The notes beneath the pieces are model-generated. The model was not told where the DNA came from. It ran no database searches and was given only the letters and a program-made list of their open reading frames with translations. Position numbers and translations under genes: made by a program. From CAKAHY01 sp963522175 (GTDB lineage Bacteria > Bacillota > Clostridia > Lachnospirales > Lachnospiraceae), in assembly GCA_963522175.1 (NCBI GenBank), contig CAUQXC010000005.1, positions 144,983 to 208,982 on the forward strand: a stretch of DNA of 64,000 nt, written 5' to 3'. Positions within the stretch are counted from its first letter, which is position 1; every line of letters begins with the position of its first letter. This document shows, piece by piece, positions 37,109 through 44,930 of the stretch.

Positions 37109-38821
37109 CTACTCCTTTTTGTAATGAGTTAGTTCATTTCTTATCTCATGTTCTATTGTATTTAAAAATTCTTCCTTTGAAGATTTTCCCTGTGCGATAT
37201 CTGATAATTCCATTTCCCACTTTGCAGTTGTTTCTGCTGATTTAAAGGTATCTGCTACAATCGTTATAAGGCTGATTCCCTTATGTGTTGCAATCAAATT
37301 TTTCTTATCTCTTTCAATAAAGCCTTTGTAAATCAGGTTTTCTATAATCCCTGCACGAGTTGCGGGAGTGCCAAGTCCTTTTCGCTCAACTTCCACATTC
37401 TTGTCTAAACTATCATTTCCGGCTATCTCCATAGCCTTTAAGAGTGTATCCTCTGTAAAATGCTTTGGAGGTTTGGTGTATTTCTCTTTAATCTCCTTAT
37501 CTTTAACTTCAAGTACATCACCTACATTTACATCCGGTAAAAGAGTATCTTCATTTTTCTTTGACTTATATTCCTTCAAATACTTTGTAAAGCCTTCTTC
37601 TTTCATCACCTTGCCGGTACTTGTAAACTCAAAGACATCAGACTCTGCCACAATTTTCGTTGTGTTCTCGATTAGCGGATAACCTACACTTGCATGAAAC
37701 TTATTAGAAATCAGTCGATACACTTTTGCTTCACTCTCCGGAATACTCGATAAATCTTCACTCAGTGAACTTAATGTAGGAATAATAGCGTGATGGTCTG
37801 TTACCTTGCTTGAATTAAAAATGACCTTAATACGCTGCGTATCAAAGTCATTTTTGCCCAAAATGTTATTTATCATACCTGTAATCATATCTTCTGTTAA
37901 ACATCTGCTATCCGTTCTTGGATAGGTAATGAGCTTTTTCTCATAAAGACTTTGAGCATAGTCAAGTGTCTGTTTAGCTGAGTATTTGAAATACTTATTG
38001 CACTCCCTTTGAAGTGTTGTCAGGTCAAAAGGCAGTTCAGGCTTTGTAATCTTTTCTTTTTGAATAACATCAGTGATTTCGATCTTATCACCAACTAAAT
38101 TGATTAGCTGTTCAGCAGCAATCTCATCATCAATTCTGTCTGTGGAAAGTATAAAACCATTCATAGAAAGCTCTACTGTATAGTATTTTTCTTTCTTAAA
38201 ATTTGCTATTTCGTCATCTCTATCTACAATCATTGAAAGGGTCGGTGTCTGAACTCTGCCTATACTGTAATTTTGATTATATAGACAAGAATATAACCTG
38301 CTGATATTCATACCTATAAGCCAATCTGCTATCGCTCTTGATAGTGCCGATTCAAAGAGATTATCATAAAAACTTCCGTCTTTCAGATTGTCAAAGCCCT
38401 CTTTAATGGCACTGTCTTCCATAGATGAAATCCAAAGACGTTTCATTTTCTTTTTACAATGAGCCTCGTTATATACCAATCTAAAAATTGCTTCTCCTTC
38501 TCTTCCCGCATCACAAGCATTGATTACAAATTCCACATCCTTATCATTCATCAGTTTTTTAAGTATAGCAAACTGCTTTTTTGTTGCCTTGGCTACTTCA
38601 TACTTATATTCCTTTGGAATAATTGGCAAATCTTCTATATTCCATTTCATATACTTTTCATCATAACTTTCCGGATTTGCCATCTGAACAAGGTGCCCCA
38701 CACACCAAGAAACTCTATATCCGTTTCCTTCATAGTATCCGTCTTTTTTGCTTGTTGCTCCAAGCACCTTTGATATACTTATTGCAACACTCGGTTTTTC
38801 GCTTATTACCAGTATTCGCAT
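37109..38821 (-). CDS. topB: DNA topoisomerase III
   Basis: This 570-residue type IA topoisomerase has a TOPRIM domain (MRILVISEKPSVA, then NACDAGREGEAI) with its acidic metal ligands. It also has YSIGRVQTPTLSM and the catalytic tyrosine in LITYPRTDSR. It is slightly short because the C-terminal zinc region of chromosomal TopB is absent, as is usual for ICE-borne copies. It relaxes and decatenates single-stranded DNA, useful during transfer and replication of the element. It ends 4 bases before the methylase pseudogene start. Confidence 0.93.
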   Translation of the reverse strand: MRILVISEKPSVAISISKVLGATSKKDGYYEGNGYRVSWCVGHLVQMANPESYDEKYMKWNIEDLPIIPKEYKYEVAKATKKQFAILKKLMNDKDVEFVINACDAGREGEAIFRLVYNEAHCKKKMKRLWISSMEDSAIKEGFDNLKDGSFYDNLFESALSRAIADWLIGMNISRLYSCLYNQNYSIGRVQTPTLSMIVDRDDEIANFKKEKYYTVELSMNGFILSTDRIDDEIAAEQLINLVGDKIEITDVIQKEKITKPELPFDLTTLQRECNKYFKYSAKQTLDYAQSLYEKKLITYPRTDSRCLTEDMITGMINNILGKNDFDTQRIKVIFNSSKVTDHHAIIPTLSSLSEDLSSIPESEAKVYRLISNKFHASVGYPLIENTTKIVAESDVFEFTSTGKVMKEEGFTKYLKEYKSKKNEDTLLPDVNVGDVLEVKDKEIKEKYTKPPKHFTEDTLLKAMEIAGNDSLDKNVEVERKGLGTPATRAGIIENLIYKGFIERDKKNLIATHKGISLITIVADTFKSAETTAKWEMELSDIAQGKSSKEEFLNTIEHEIRNELTHYKKE

Positions 38822-38841
38822 AAATTCCTCCTTTTTTTCTA

Positions 38842-38888
38842 CATAAAAAAGACAATCAGAGTTTATATTTTCTCCAATTGCCTTTTAA
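38842..38888 (-). terminator. Terminator after AbiE cassette
   Basis: An imperfect hairpin (AAAAGGCAAT ... ATTGTCTTTTTT on the minus strand) with a T-run lies between abiEii and topB. It would end the AbiE transcript. Confidence 0.5.
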
Positions 38889-38994
38889 AATTTTATATAT
38901 TTGATTTTCTATTTTTTAATTCATTTTCCTGTTTTGGAACTAACTTACATAAAAAACATTTGATGCCTTCTTTTCATTGAAAAACGGTTATATG

Positions 38995-39837
38995 CTAATC
39001 TTCATTCTTTATTTTTTTCACCATTTTTATTCCATTATCCAATACTTCTTCAAATGTTATATCTTTGGCATACAGATTTTTCCTCGAATAAGCTTGCCAT
39101 CTTTTCAAAAAAGCTTCATTTGTTTTCAAGCTTTCAAGCAAATCAATAATTTTTCCTATATCAAATTCTGTTTTTCTATACTGAAAAGTTTTTCTACAAG
39201 CTTCTCTTAATATCTCTGCATTTACATCTTTGTACTTTAATTTATAAATAATATAAAGATCGTAATAATCCTTACTTCTACTATTTAAAAATCCTCTTGT
39301 ATAAATGGTCTGTATTTTTTCTGCAAGCATAGTTTCTATCGGATAAGCCTTGATTATTATTTCTTCCTCTTCAAAAGAGCTTACATACTTATAATCTATC
39401 GGATGAGGTGTAATAACATCTCCTGTTGCAATGTCAAGCGGTACAATCTGTCTTATATTTTCCATTTTACATAAGATATTTGCACGAAATCCTCCATATT
39501 GATCTTCTTCTTTGATTGGCACAATGCTTTGCAATTCATAAAAGATATCGTCGAGTTCTTCCGGTTTTAAAGTTTCGTTCAGCATTAGAATAATATTTTC
39601 TTCTGATAGCTGCATATTTCTCAAAAGAAAGTCTATATCTACAGTACTTCTTGAATCAATTCCAACTACACTTGATAACAAAAAGCCGCCCTTAAAAATA
39701 AATTGTTCACTATATTTGCTTCCTGCTAATTTTTTTAAAATACTTTCTAAAAAATAATACAACATAACAGAATTAAACGAAAGACCGACTTCTTTGCTGA
39801 CTTTATGGCAAAGCGCCGTTAATTTTGCTTTATTCAT
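38995..39837 (-). CDS. abiEii: AbiEii toxin, nucleotidyltransferase
   Basis: This 280-residue nucleotidyltransferase-fold protein has FIFKGGFLLSSVVG and STVDIDFLLRN near residues 45-75. These are the K-GG and D-x-D motifs of the DNA polymerase beta-like AbiEii/MenT family. The family adds nucleotides to tRNA or other acceptors and arrests growth on phage infection or loss of the antitoxin. The gene overlaps the antitoxin stop by 8 bases, as usual for the pair. The cassette probably stabilises the ICE and may give phage resistance. Confidence 0.9.
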   Translation of the reverse strand: MNKAKLTALCHKVSKEVGLSFNSVMLYYFLESILKKLAGSKYSEQFIFKGGFLLSSVVGIDSRSTVDIDFLLRNMQLSEENIILMLNETLKPEELDDIFYELQSIVPIKEEDQYGGFRANILCKMENIRQIVPLDIATGDVITPHPIDYKYVSSFEEEEIIIKAYPIETMLAEKIQTIYTRGFLNSRSKDYYDLYIIYKLKYKDVNAEILREACRKTFQYRKTEFDIGKIIDLLESLKTNEAFLKRWQAYSRKNLYAKDITFEEVLDNGIKMVKKIKNED

Positions 39838-40423
39838 AAACTACCTCCATAACTTCTCTCACTTTATTTTCAATTCCCATTTTCATTGCAATATCATAAA
39901 GGGAACGAACATCTCTTTCTTCATAAGAGGAATACGAACGAATAAGTTTTACGTAAACCTCTATATCCATTTCTTCTTTGTGAGCAATAAAATCACAGAG
40001 TGTCCTCTCATATGAATATACCTTAACTTTATTTCCAAACATTGTAGATTTTTGGGTTACACCTAAGTCATAAATTGATTTTTTTACATAATGAACATTG
40101 AAACCATTCGGTTTTTCATTAAATTTATACCCGTTGTAAACTGTTACATCGATATTCCAAGGAATTTTATCTGTTTGTCCAAGCAGATAAAGAGCGGTTT
40201 CATAAGAAAATATCGCCTTTTTATACTGATGTTGAAAGAAATAATACTCATCATAATCTCCATCTTTTGTCATATAAATTCCTTTTTTAATTTTCAATAA
40301 TCTCCCATCTTTTAATAGTCGGCTAAGATATATCGTCGGTATATTATTTTCCTTACAGTATGCTGTTGTAATAATTCCACCGGATTGTTTCAGATATTTT
40401 TCAATTTTATCTTCATAATTCAT
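39830..40423 (-). CDS. abiEi: AbiEi antitoxin, winged-helix repressor
   Basis: The 197-residue protein starts with a winged-helix domain (IITTAYCKENNIPTIYLSRLLKDGRLLKIKKGIY). The AbiEi C-terminal domain with SYETALYLLG and YSYERTLCDFI follows. It represses its own operon and neutralises AbiEii without tight binding (type IV behaviour). A perfect 15-base inverted repeat sits just upstream as the likely operator. An AAAGGAG ribosome site supports the ATG. Confidence 0.92.
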   Translation of the reverse strand: MNYEDKIEKYLKQSGGIITTAYCKENNIPTIYLSRLLKDGRLLKIKKGIYMTKDGDYDEYYFFQHQYKKAIFSYETALYLLGQTDKIPWNIDVTVYNGYKFNEKPNGFNVHYVKKSIYDLGVTQKSTMFGNKVKVYSYERTLCDFIAHKEEMDIEVYVKLIRSYSSYEERDVRSLYDIAMKMGIENKVREVMEVVYE

Positions 40424-40438
40424 ACCATCTACTCCTTT

Positions 40439-40485
40439 GTTGCGTTTACACTTGCATTATATCATTTTTTAAGTGTAAACGCAAC
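40439..40485 (-). promoter_or_regulatory. AbiEi operator, perfect inverted repeat
   Basis: GTTGCGTTTACACTT (40439-40453) and AAGTGTAAACGCAAC (40471-40485) are separated by 17 bases. That is the expected arrangement for AbiEi autoregulation. A TATAAT-like element on the minus strand lies in the spacer. Confidence 0.8.
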
Positions 40486-40514
40486 AGGACGTATTGATAA
40501 TCTATATATATTTT

Positions 40515-41348
40515 TTATTCCTCATCTTCTTCATCATAAGAGTCGATTGCCATATCATCTATAGTTTGCTGTTCTTTTTCTTCCAAATTTTCTGCATCAT
40601 CCTCTCTTTCATACTCATCTTCAAATTCATCGTATTCTTCTTCATCTTCGTCAGCTTCCTGCTTTTTCTTGTAAATTTTAAAGTAATATCCTACTCCAAC
40701 TACTGCAAGAACGATGATTCCTAAGAAAATATAAAAGCCTCCGCCTTTGCTTTCTTCCTTTTTCGGCTCTTCTTTTTTTACTTTACTTTCCGGTACAGTT
40801 TCTTCTATTTTTTTGACTTCCTCTTTTGGCTTTTCCTTTTTCTCTACCATATTAAGAAGATCATCTTCACTAACCTCGGTTAGGAGCATGACATTTTGTC
40901 CTTCTTCATCGTGATTGATGATGAGATGAAATGTTTTGCCGGATTTGGTCTTAAAGGTAATAAATTGTCTGGCATCGGCAGAATATTTATCTTTTATCTC
41001 TCCTGTAGCATTTCCATGATGAATAGGATAGTTCCCGTTAGCATTGTTTGCATTTTCTATGAGCTGTGCCTTAGAAGTGCTTGGCTCTGTGGCAATTCCC
41101 TTATTATTTGGACTATTTGCACTATCCTGAGTGTTCTTTGGCGGTTCTTTCGCTTCAAGTTTATTGGGAAATCGTAGCACCTTTTCTTCTTCTATTTTCT
41201 CCTGTATCTGCTCCGTTTCTTTTTCCGCTTCGCTTTCTTTTACCTGAGCAAAAGCCGTATTCATATAGATGATCGTGATAAGTAACATCATCCATATGAA
41301 AAATACACTTTTTAATTGTATTCTCCTATTTTTCAATTTGATTTTCAT
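40515..41348 (-). CDS. CD1107-family (DUF4366) ICE surface protein
   Basis: This 277-residue protein has a signal-anchor segment at residues 15-34. A DUF4366 core follows: GNATGEIKDKYSADARQFIT, FKTKSGKTFHLIINHDEEG and MLLTEVSEDDLL. Then come a Lys/Glu/Pro-rich spacer, a second membrane segment (YIFLGIIVLAVVGVGYYF) and a very acidic cytoplasmic tail. This is a constant member of Tn1549-like transfer operons, located after DUF4315, with an assumed role in the cell-surface part of the T4SS. It overlaps the upstream gene by 23 bases. Confidence 0.88.
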   Translation of the reverse strand: MKIKLKNRRIQLKSVFFIWMMLLITIIYMNTAFAQVKESEAEKETEQIQEKIEEEKVLRFPNKLEAKEPPKNTQDSANSPNNKGIATEPSTSKAQLIENANNANGNYPIHHGNATGEIKDKYSADARQFITFKTKSGKTFHLIINHDEEGQNVMLLTEVSEDDLLNMVEKKEKPKEEVKKIEETVPESKVKKEEPKKEESKGGGFYIFLGIIVLAVVGVGYYFKIYKKKQEADEDEEEYDEFEDEYEREDDAENLEEKEQQTIDDMAIDSYDEEDEE

Positions 41349-41613
41349 TATTTGCCTCCATATTATTATGATTTTTTGTATGTGTTTTTTCTTTCAAATC
41401 CCTTTTTTCTTTTTTTCCCTCTTTTTTATAATTTCTCATCATCTCTAAAAACTCGTCTATAGAAATATCAGTACTTCGATACTCTTTTAAAACATGGGTA
41501 TTTTCCATTTCTTCCTGTTCCTCTTTTAGCATCTCTTGTTTTAACTTTAGTTCTTCTATTTTTTCTTGAATATCTTTTTGCTTTTCTATATTTTTTCTGT
41601 ATCTCTTATTCAA
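41326..41613 (-). CDS. DUF4315-like small coiled-coil protein
   Basis: With the TTG start chosen here (AGGAGG seven bases upstream) the product is 95 residues beginning MNKRYRKNIEKQKDIQEKIE. It forms a coiled coil like DUF4315 proteins, which always precede the CD1107-family gene in these ICEs. A SIDEFLEMMRNY motif lies near residue 60. The longer frame to 41664 runs back into the peptidase gene and lacks a ribosome site. Confidence 0.7.
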   Translation of the reverse strand: MNKRYRKNIEKQKDIQEKIEELKLKQEMLKEEQEEMENTHVLKEYRSTDISIDEFLEMMRNYKKEGKKEKRDLKEKTHTKNHNNMEANNENQIEK

Positions 41614-41624
41614 ATTTCCACCTC

Positions 41625-43940
41625 CTATTTTGGTCTGCCAAAGCCGTAAAAATGTTCTCTCCAATAAGGTGTATCTATTCTTGTATACTGGATTGGATTT
41701 CCGGCATGAATCATATAACCACCACCTACATAGATACCGACATGAGAAATTGGCGAGCCTGAATTGTATGTTCCTTTAAAAAAGATAATATCTCCTGCTT
41801 TTGCTTCATTTGGTGAAACCGGATTACAGTAATCTTTATATATCCCCCATGCAGTTGTTCTCGGCATATTTTTTATTCCTGAATGAGTGTATGTCCAGCA
41901 GACAAAAGAAGAACAGTCAAAATTGTTTGGTCCGTTTGCCCCGAACACATATCTCTTTCCAATATGTTTTTCTGCCTCATGAACAATTCTCTTTACACTT
42001 TCTTCATTAAATTCAAGTCCCGGATTTGAAAAATCGGGATTATCTATAATCTCGGAAAAATCACCGCTACCACTTCCAAAGATTCTCTCCATATTTCCTT
42101 TGCTTGCAAGTAAGATTTCATAATGGGATAAATTATCAGGATAAGACTGAAATACCTCTCTGATAATAGAGTCCATCTCTCTTTTTTCCAAAGCTACAAT
42201 GAGTTTCTTATACTCATACGGCTCTTCATGACTTTCAGTATGCTTATTGCCGTCAGCATCCGTATAACTGGTTGTAACGGTTTTATATCTGATTTCGATC
42301 TCTTCCTTATACGTTAAGGTATACATTTTTTGAAACAAATGTTTAAGTTCACTTTCTACCTCAGACACATTTTTTACAACGCCATATCGTGATGTGATAT
42401 ATGACAGGAGTTCATGGACATCATGACCTATTTTTCCCTTTCCTTTTACAATATATTCATCATAACCAGGATGATTTTCCTCCACATTGTCCATTTCCTC
42501 TTGCAAAGCCTGTTCTAAAGATGAAAACTCCTGATTGATCTCTTTTAGGGTATCTTTCGATGATAAGTAGGTAGTTGACGCAGTATTTCCAATCATTCCC
42601 GTTCCCATATTCATCATCATACCTCCAGCCTGAAAAAGCATAAAAAATATTCCTACTGTTAAAAATAATAGGAATACTATCTTTTTCCCTCTGGATTTTG
42701 CAAATTCGCTAAATAGTTTACTTGACTCTATAAAGGATTTTTTTATTCTGTTTTTTACACTGTCTTTATACTTCTTTTGAATCTGTCTTTTATATTGCCT
42801 TCTTTTAAAAAATTGTCTAAGCCTTGAGGTATTTTGGTAATCTGCACTTTTTTTCATCTCTTCCATATTCTTTTTAAACAAGAGTTTTTTTTCTTGGTTT
42901 TCAATACTTTTGCCTAATATTGTTATCTTTTTTTGCCTTTTTAAATTTTTCTTTTTTCCATAATGATATATTTTCCTTGAAATATTTTCGGCTTGATCTG
43001 TAACCTTATAAGCAGCCTCTACTCCTGCATTATCTTCTTTTCCACTTTCCAAATACCTATTTACCATCCCCGTTGCTATTACTGCACTTTCAGCACTTTG
43101 AGTTTTTCCGTCAATTCCTTTATTTTTTAGCTTTTTCTCTAAAGTTTGCTTTTTCTGTTGCAACTTGGAAATTTTCATTTCTTGTTTTTCAAATTTAAAA
43201 GAAGTCTTTTTAGAATCTTTCTCCGTATTTGGTATTTCTTTATCGGACGTTTTCCATTTATCCCTGTTTTTTTTATCAAAATTATCTCGTATATTTTTAA
43301 AGGATTTCTTGTCCTTATTTCTTGTAAATTCACTATCTTCAAAATTACTCTTAAAATATTTTCTATCATCATTTGTTTTTGAACTTTCTTTGAAAAATCT
43401 TTTTTTGGTATAAAGATTATATCTCTTATTCTTAGATTTTGGATTTTCTATATACTTATCATTTTTTCTACTATCATATTTTTCACCATCCGTATGGGTT
43501 CTATACGATACTTTACTATCCCTAAAATCAACATCATATCTATCTATTACTCCATCATTATCCGTATCTTTTGATAAAGGATCATAGACTTCTTGTTCTT
43601 CCTTTTGAAACTTATTTATCTGCTTTTGTATCTTTTTTCTATGCTTTTCTGTTTGAAAAGAAGATTGATTTTGATTTATATTTCCCATATAAGATGAGCT
43701 ATATGAAGATATATTTCTATCTAAGTTGTTATTTATATACCTCTTACCAAAATGATTAGATAGTCTTTTTTCAGATAATGGGAGTTTCTCATTGTAAATC
43801 TCCTCTTTTAGTAAGGCTCCATTTTGATTTTTTAAATATTTTGTTTCATAATTATCTTGAGTTTGAGATTGCAAAGACTGCATTTCTTGATTTAACGGTT
43901 TTTCTCTACTTTTTTTGTACCTCTTGTTTTTGTTCTTCAT
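41625..43940 (-). CDS. C40 (NlpC/P60) cell-wall peptidase of the T4SS
   Basis: The 771-residue protein has a Lys/Asn-rich cytoplasmic N-terminal 410 residues and a membrane segment about 415-435 (IVFLLFLTVGIFFMLFQAGG). A C-terminal NlpC/P60 domain follows with catalytic Cys in NNFDCSSFVCW, His in ISHVGIYVGG and a third residue in MIHAGN. It opens peptidoglycan for the conjugation channel. Unusual is a YDPLSKDTDNDGVIDRYD block near residue 120, on the cytoplasmic side, nearly identical to one at the end of the giant helicase. It overlaps the methylase gene by 35 bases. Confidence 0.9.
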   Translation of the reverse strand: MKNKNKRYKKSREKPLNQEMQSLQSQTQDNYETKYLKNQNGALLKEEIYNEKLPLSEKRLSNHFGKRYINNNLDRNISSYSSSYMGNINQNQSSFQTEKHRKKIQKQINKFQKEEQEVYDPLSKDTDNDGVIDRYDVDFRDSKVSYRTHTDGEKYDSRKNDKYIENPKSKNKRYNLYTKKRFFKESSKTNDDRKYFKSNFEDSEFTRNKDKKSFKNIRDNFDKKNRDKWKTSDKEIPNTEKDSKKTSFKFEKQEMKISKLQQKKQTLEKKLKNKGIDGKTQSAESAVIATGMVNRYLESGKEDNAGVEAAYKVTDQAENISRKIYHYGKKKNLKRQKKITILGKSIENQEKKLLFKKNMEEMKKSADYQNTSRLRQFFKRRQYKRQIQKKYKDSVKNRIKKSFIESSKLFSEFAKSRGKKIVFLLFLTVGIFFMLFQAGGMMMNMGTGMIGNTASTTYLSSKDTLKEINQEFSSLEQALQEEMDNVEENHPGYDEYIVKGKGKIGHDVHELLSYITSRYGVVKNVSEVESELKHLFQKMYTLTYKEEIEIRYKTVTTSYTDADGNKHTESHEEPYEYKKLIVALEKREMDSIIREVFQSYPDNLSHYEILLASKGNMERIFGSGSGDFSEIIDNPDFSNPGLEFNEESVKRIVHEAEKHIGKRYVFGANGPNNFDCSSFVCWTYTHSGIKNMPRTTAWGIYKDYCNPVSPNEAKAGDIIFFKGTYNSGSPISHVGIYVGGGYMIHAGNPIQYTRIDTPYWREHFYGFGRPK

Positions 43941-44928
43941 TAAATTCTTTCACCTCACTTTTAATTCTTTTCTTTGCAAGACTTACATACTCCGCATTTA
44001 ATTCGATTCCGATATACTTTCGATTATGAAGAAATGCTGTAAATCCTACAGTTCCGCTTCCAATGAAAGGATCAAGGATTATTCCGCCTTTTGGACAACC
44101 TGCAATCATACAGATTTCAGCTAACTTTGGTGGAAAAACTGCATAGTGGTTTCCACGGAAAGATACAGTATTAATGGTCCAAATATCCCTTTTATTACGA
44201 AACTGCGGAATATTATCTCCCTTATATTCTCCATACTTTCTTGCTTCATTAATTTTCTGTAACTTTGCTCCGGAATTTTCTTTCAGATATTTATTATCAG
44301 ACTTTCTTCCTCTTGCATATCTTTTCTTGCTAACTCCTTTCATCGGCTCTGACATTTGTTCATAGTCGTAATAATATCTTGATGATTTGGAAAGTAAAAA
44401 TACATGTTCATAAGAACGAGTAGGTCTATCCCTGCAAGCTTCCGGCATGGCATTTTCCTTGTGCCAGATAATATCGGAACGAAGATACCAACCGTCCTCT
44501 CTTAAAGCTAAAGCCAATCTCCAAGGTATTCCCATTAAATCTTTTGACTTGTATCCTAACATCTTTTGTGTAATCGATGAATTTTGTCCATTTCTTCCTT
44601 TTGAATATTTAGGATCTCTCTGTTCTTTTTTACTGCTTGTTCCTGCATAGGAATCTCCAATCACAACAAAGCAAGTGCCATCTTTTTTTAATATTCTCCT
44701 TACTTCACGAAATACCGCTACCAATCTTTCAAGATATTCTTCAACAGTCTTTTCTCTTCCGATTTGCTCTTTTTTATGATAGTCCCTAAGTCCATAATAT
44801 GGAGGCGATGTAATACAACAGTTTATACTTTCATTTGGAAAATTCTTTAGTGTTTCAAGTGCATCTCCACAGATAATTTTATTTGTATTTTCTTTTATGA
44901 ATGCCTCTTTACTTTTTTCCACACTCAT
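43906..44928 (-). CDS. Site-specific DNA methyltransferase, orphan
   Basis: In this 340-residue protein motif IV TSPPYYGLRDY comes early (residue about 39) and motif I LDPFIGSGTVGFTA comes late. That is the beta-type order of N4-cytosine or N6-adenine methylases. No restriction endonuclease gene accompanies it, so it likely protects the element's own DNA from host restriction after transfer. It is embedded between virB4 (2-base gap) and the peptidase (overlap), so it is a fixed part of the transfer operon. Confidence 0.88.
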   Translation of the reverse strand: MSVEKSKEAFIKENTNKIICGDALETLKNFPNESINCCITSPPYYGLRDYHKKEQIGREKTVEEYLERLVAVFREVRRILKKDGTCFVVIGDSYAGTSSKKEQRDPKYSKGRNGQNSSITQKMLGYKSKDLMGIPWRLALALREDGWYLRSDIIWHKENAMPEACRDRPTRSYEHVFLLSKSSRYYYDYEQMSEPMKGVSKKRYARGRKSDNKYLKENSGAKLQKINEARKYGEYKGDNIPQFRNKRDIWTINTVSFRGNHYAVFPPKLAEICMIAGCPKGGIILDPFIGSGTVGFTAFLHNRKYIGIELNAEYVSLAKKRIKSEVKEFNEEQKQEVQKK

Positions 44929-44930
44929 CC

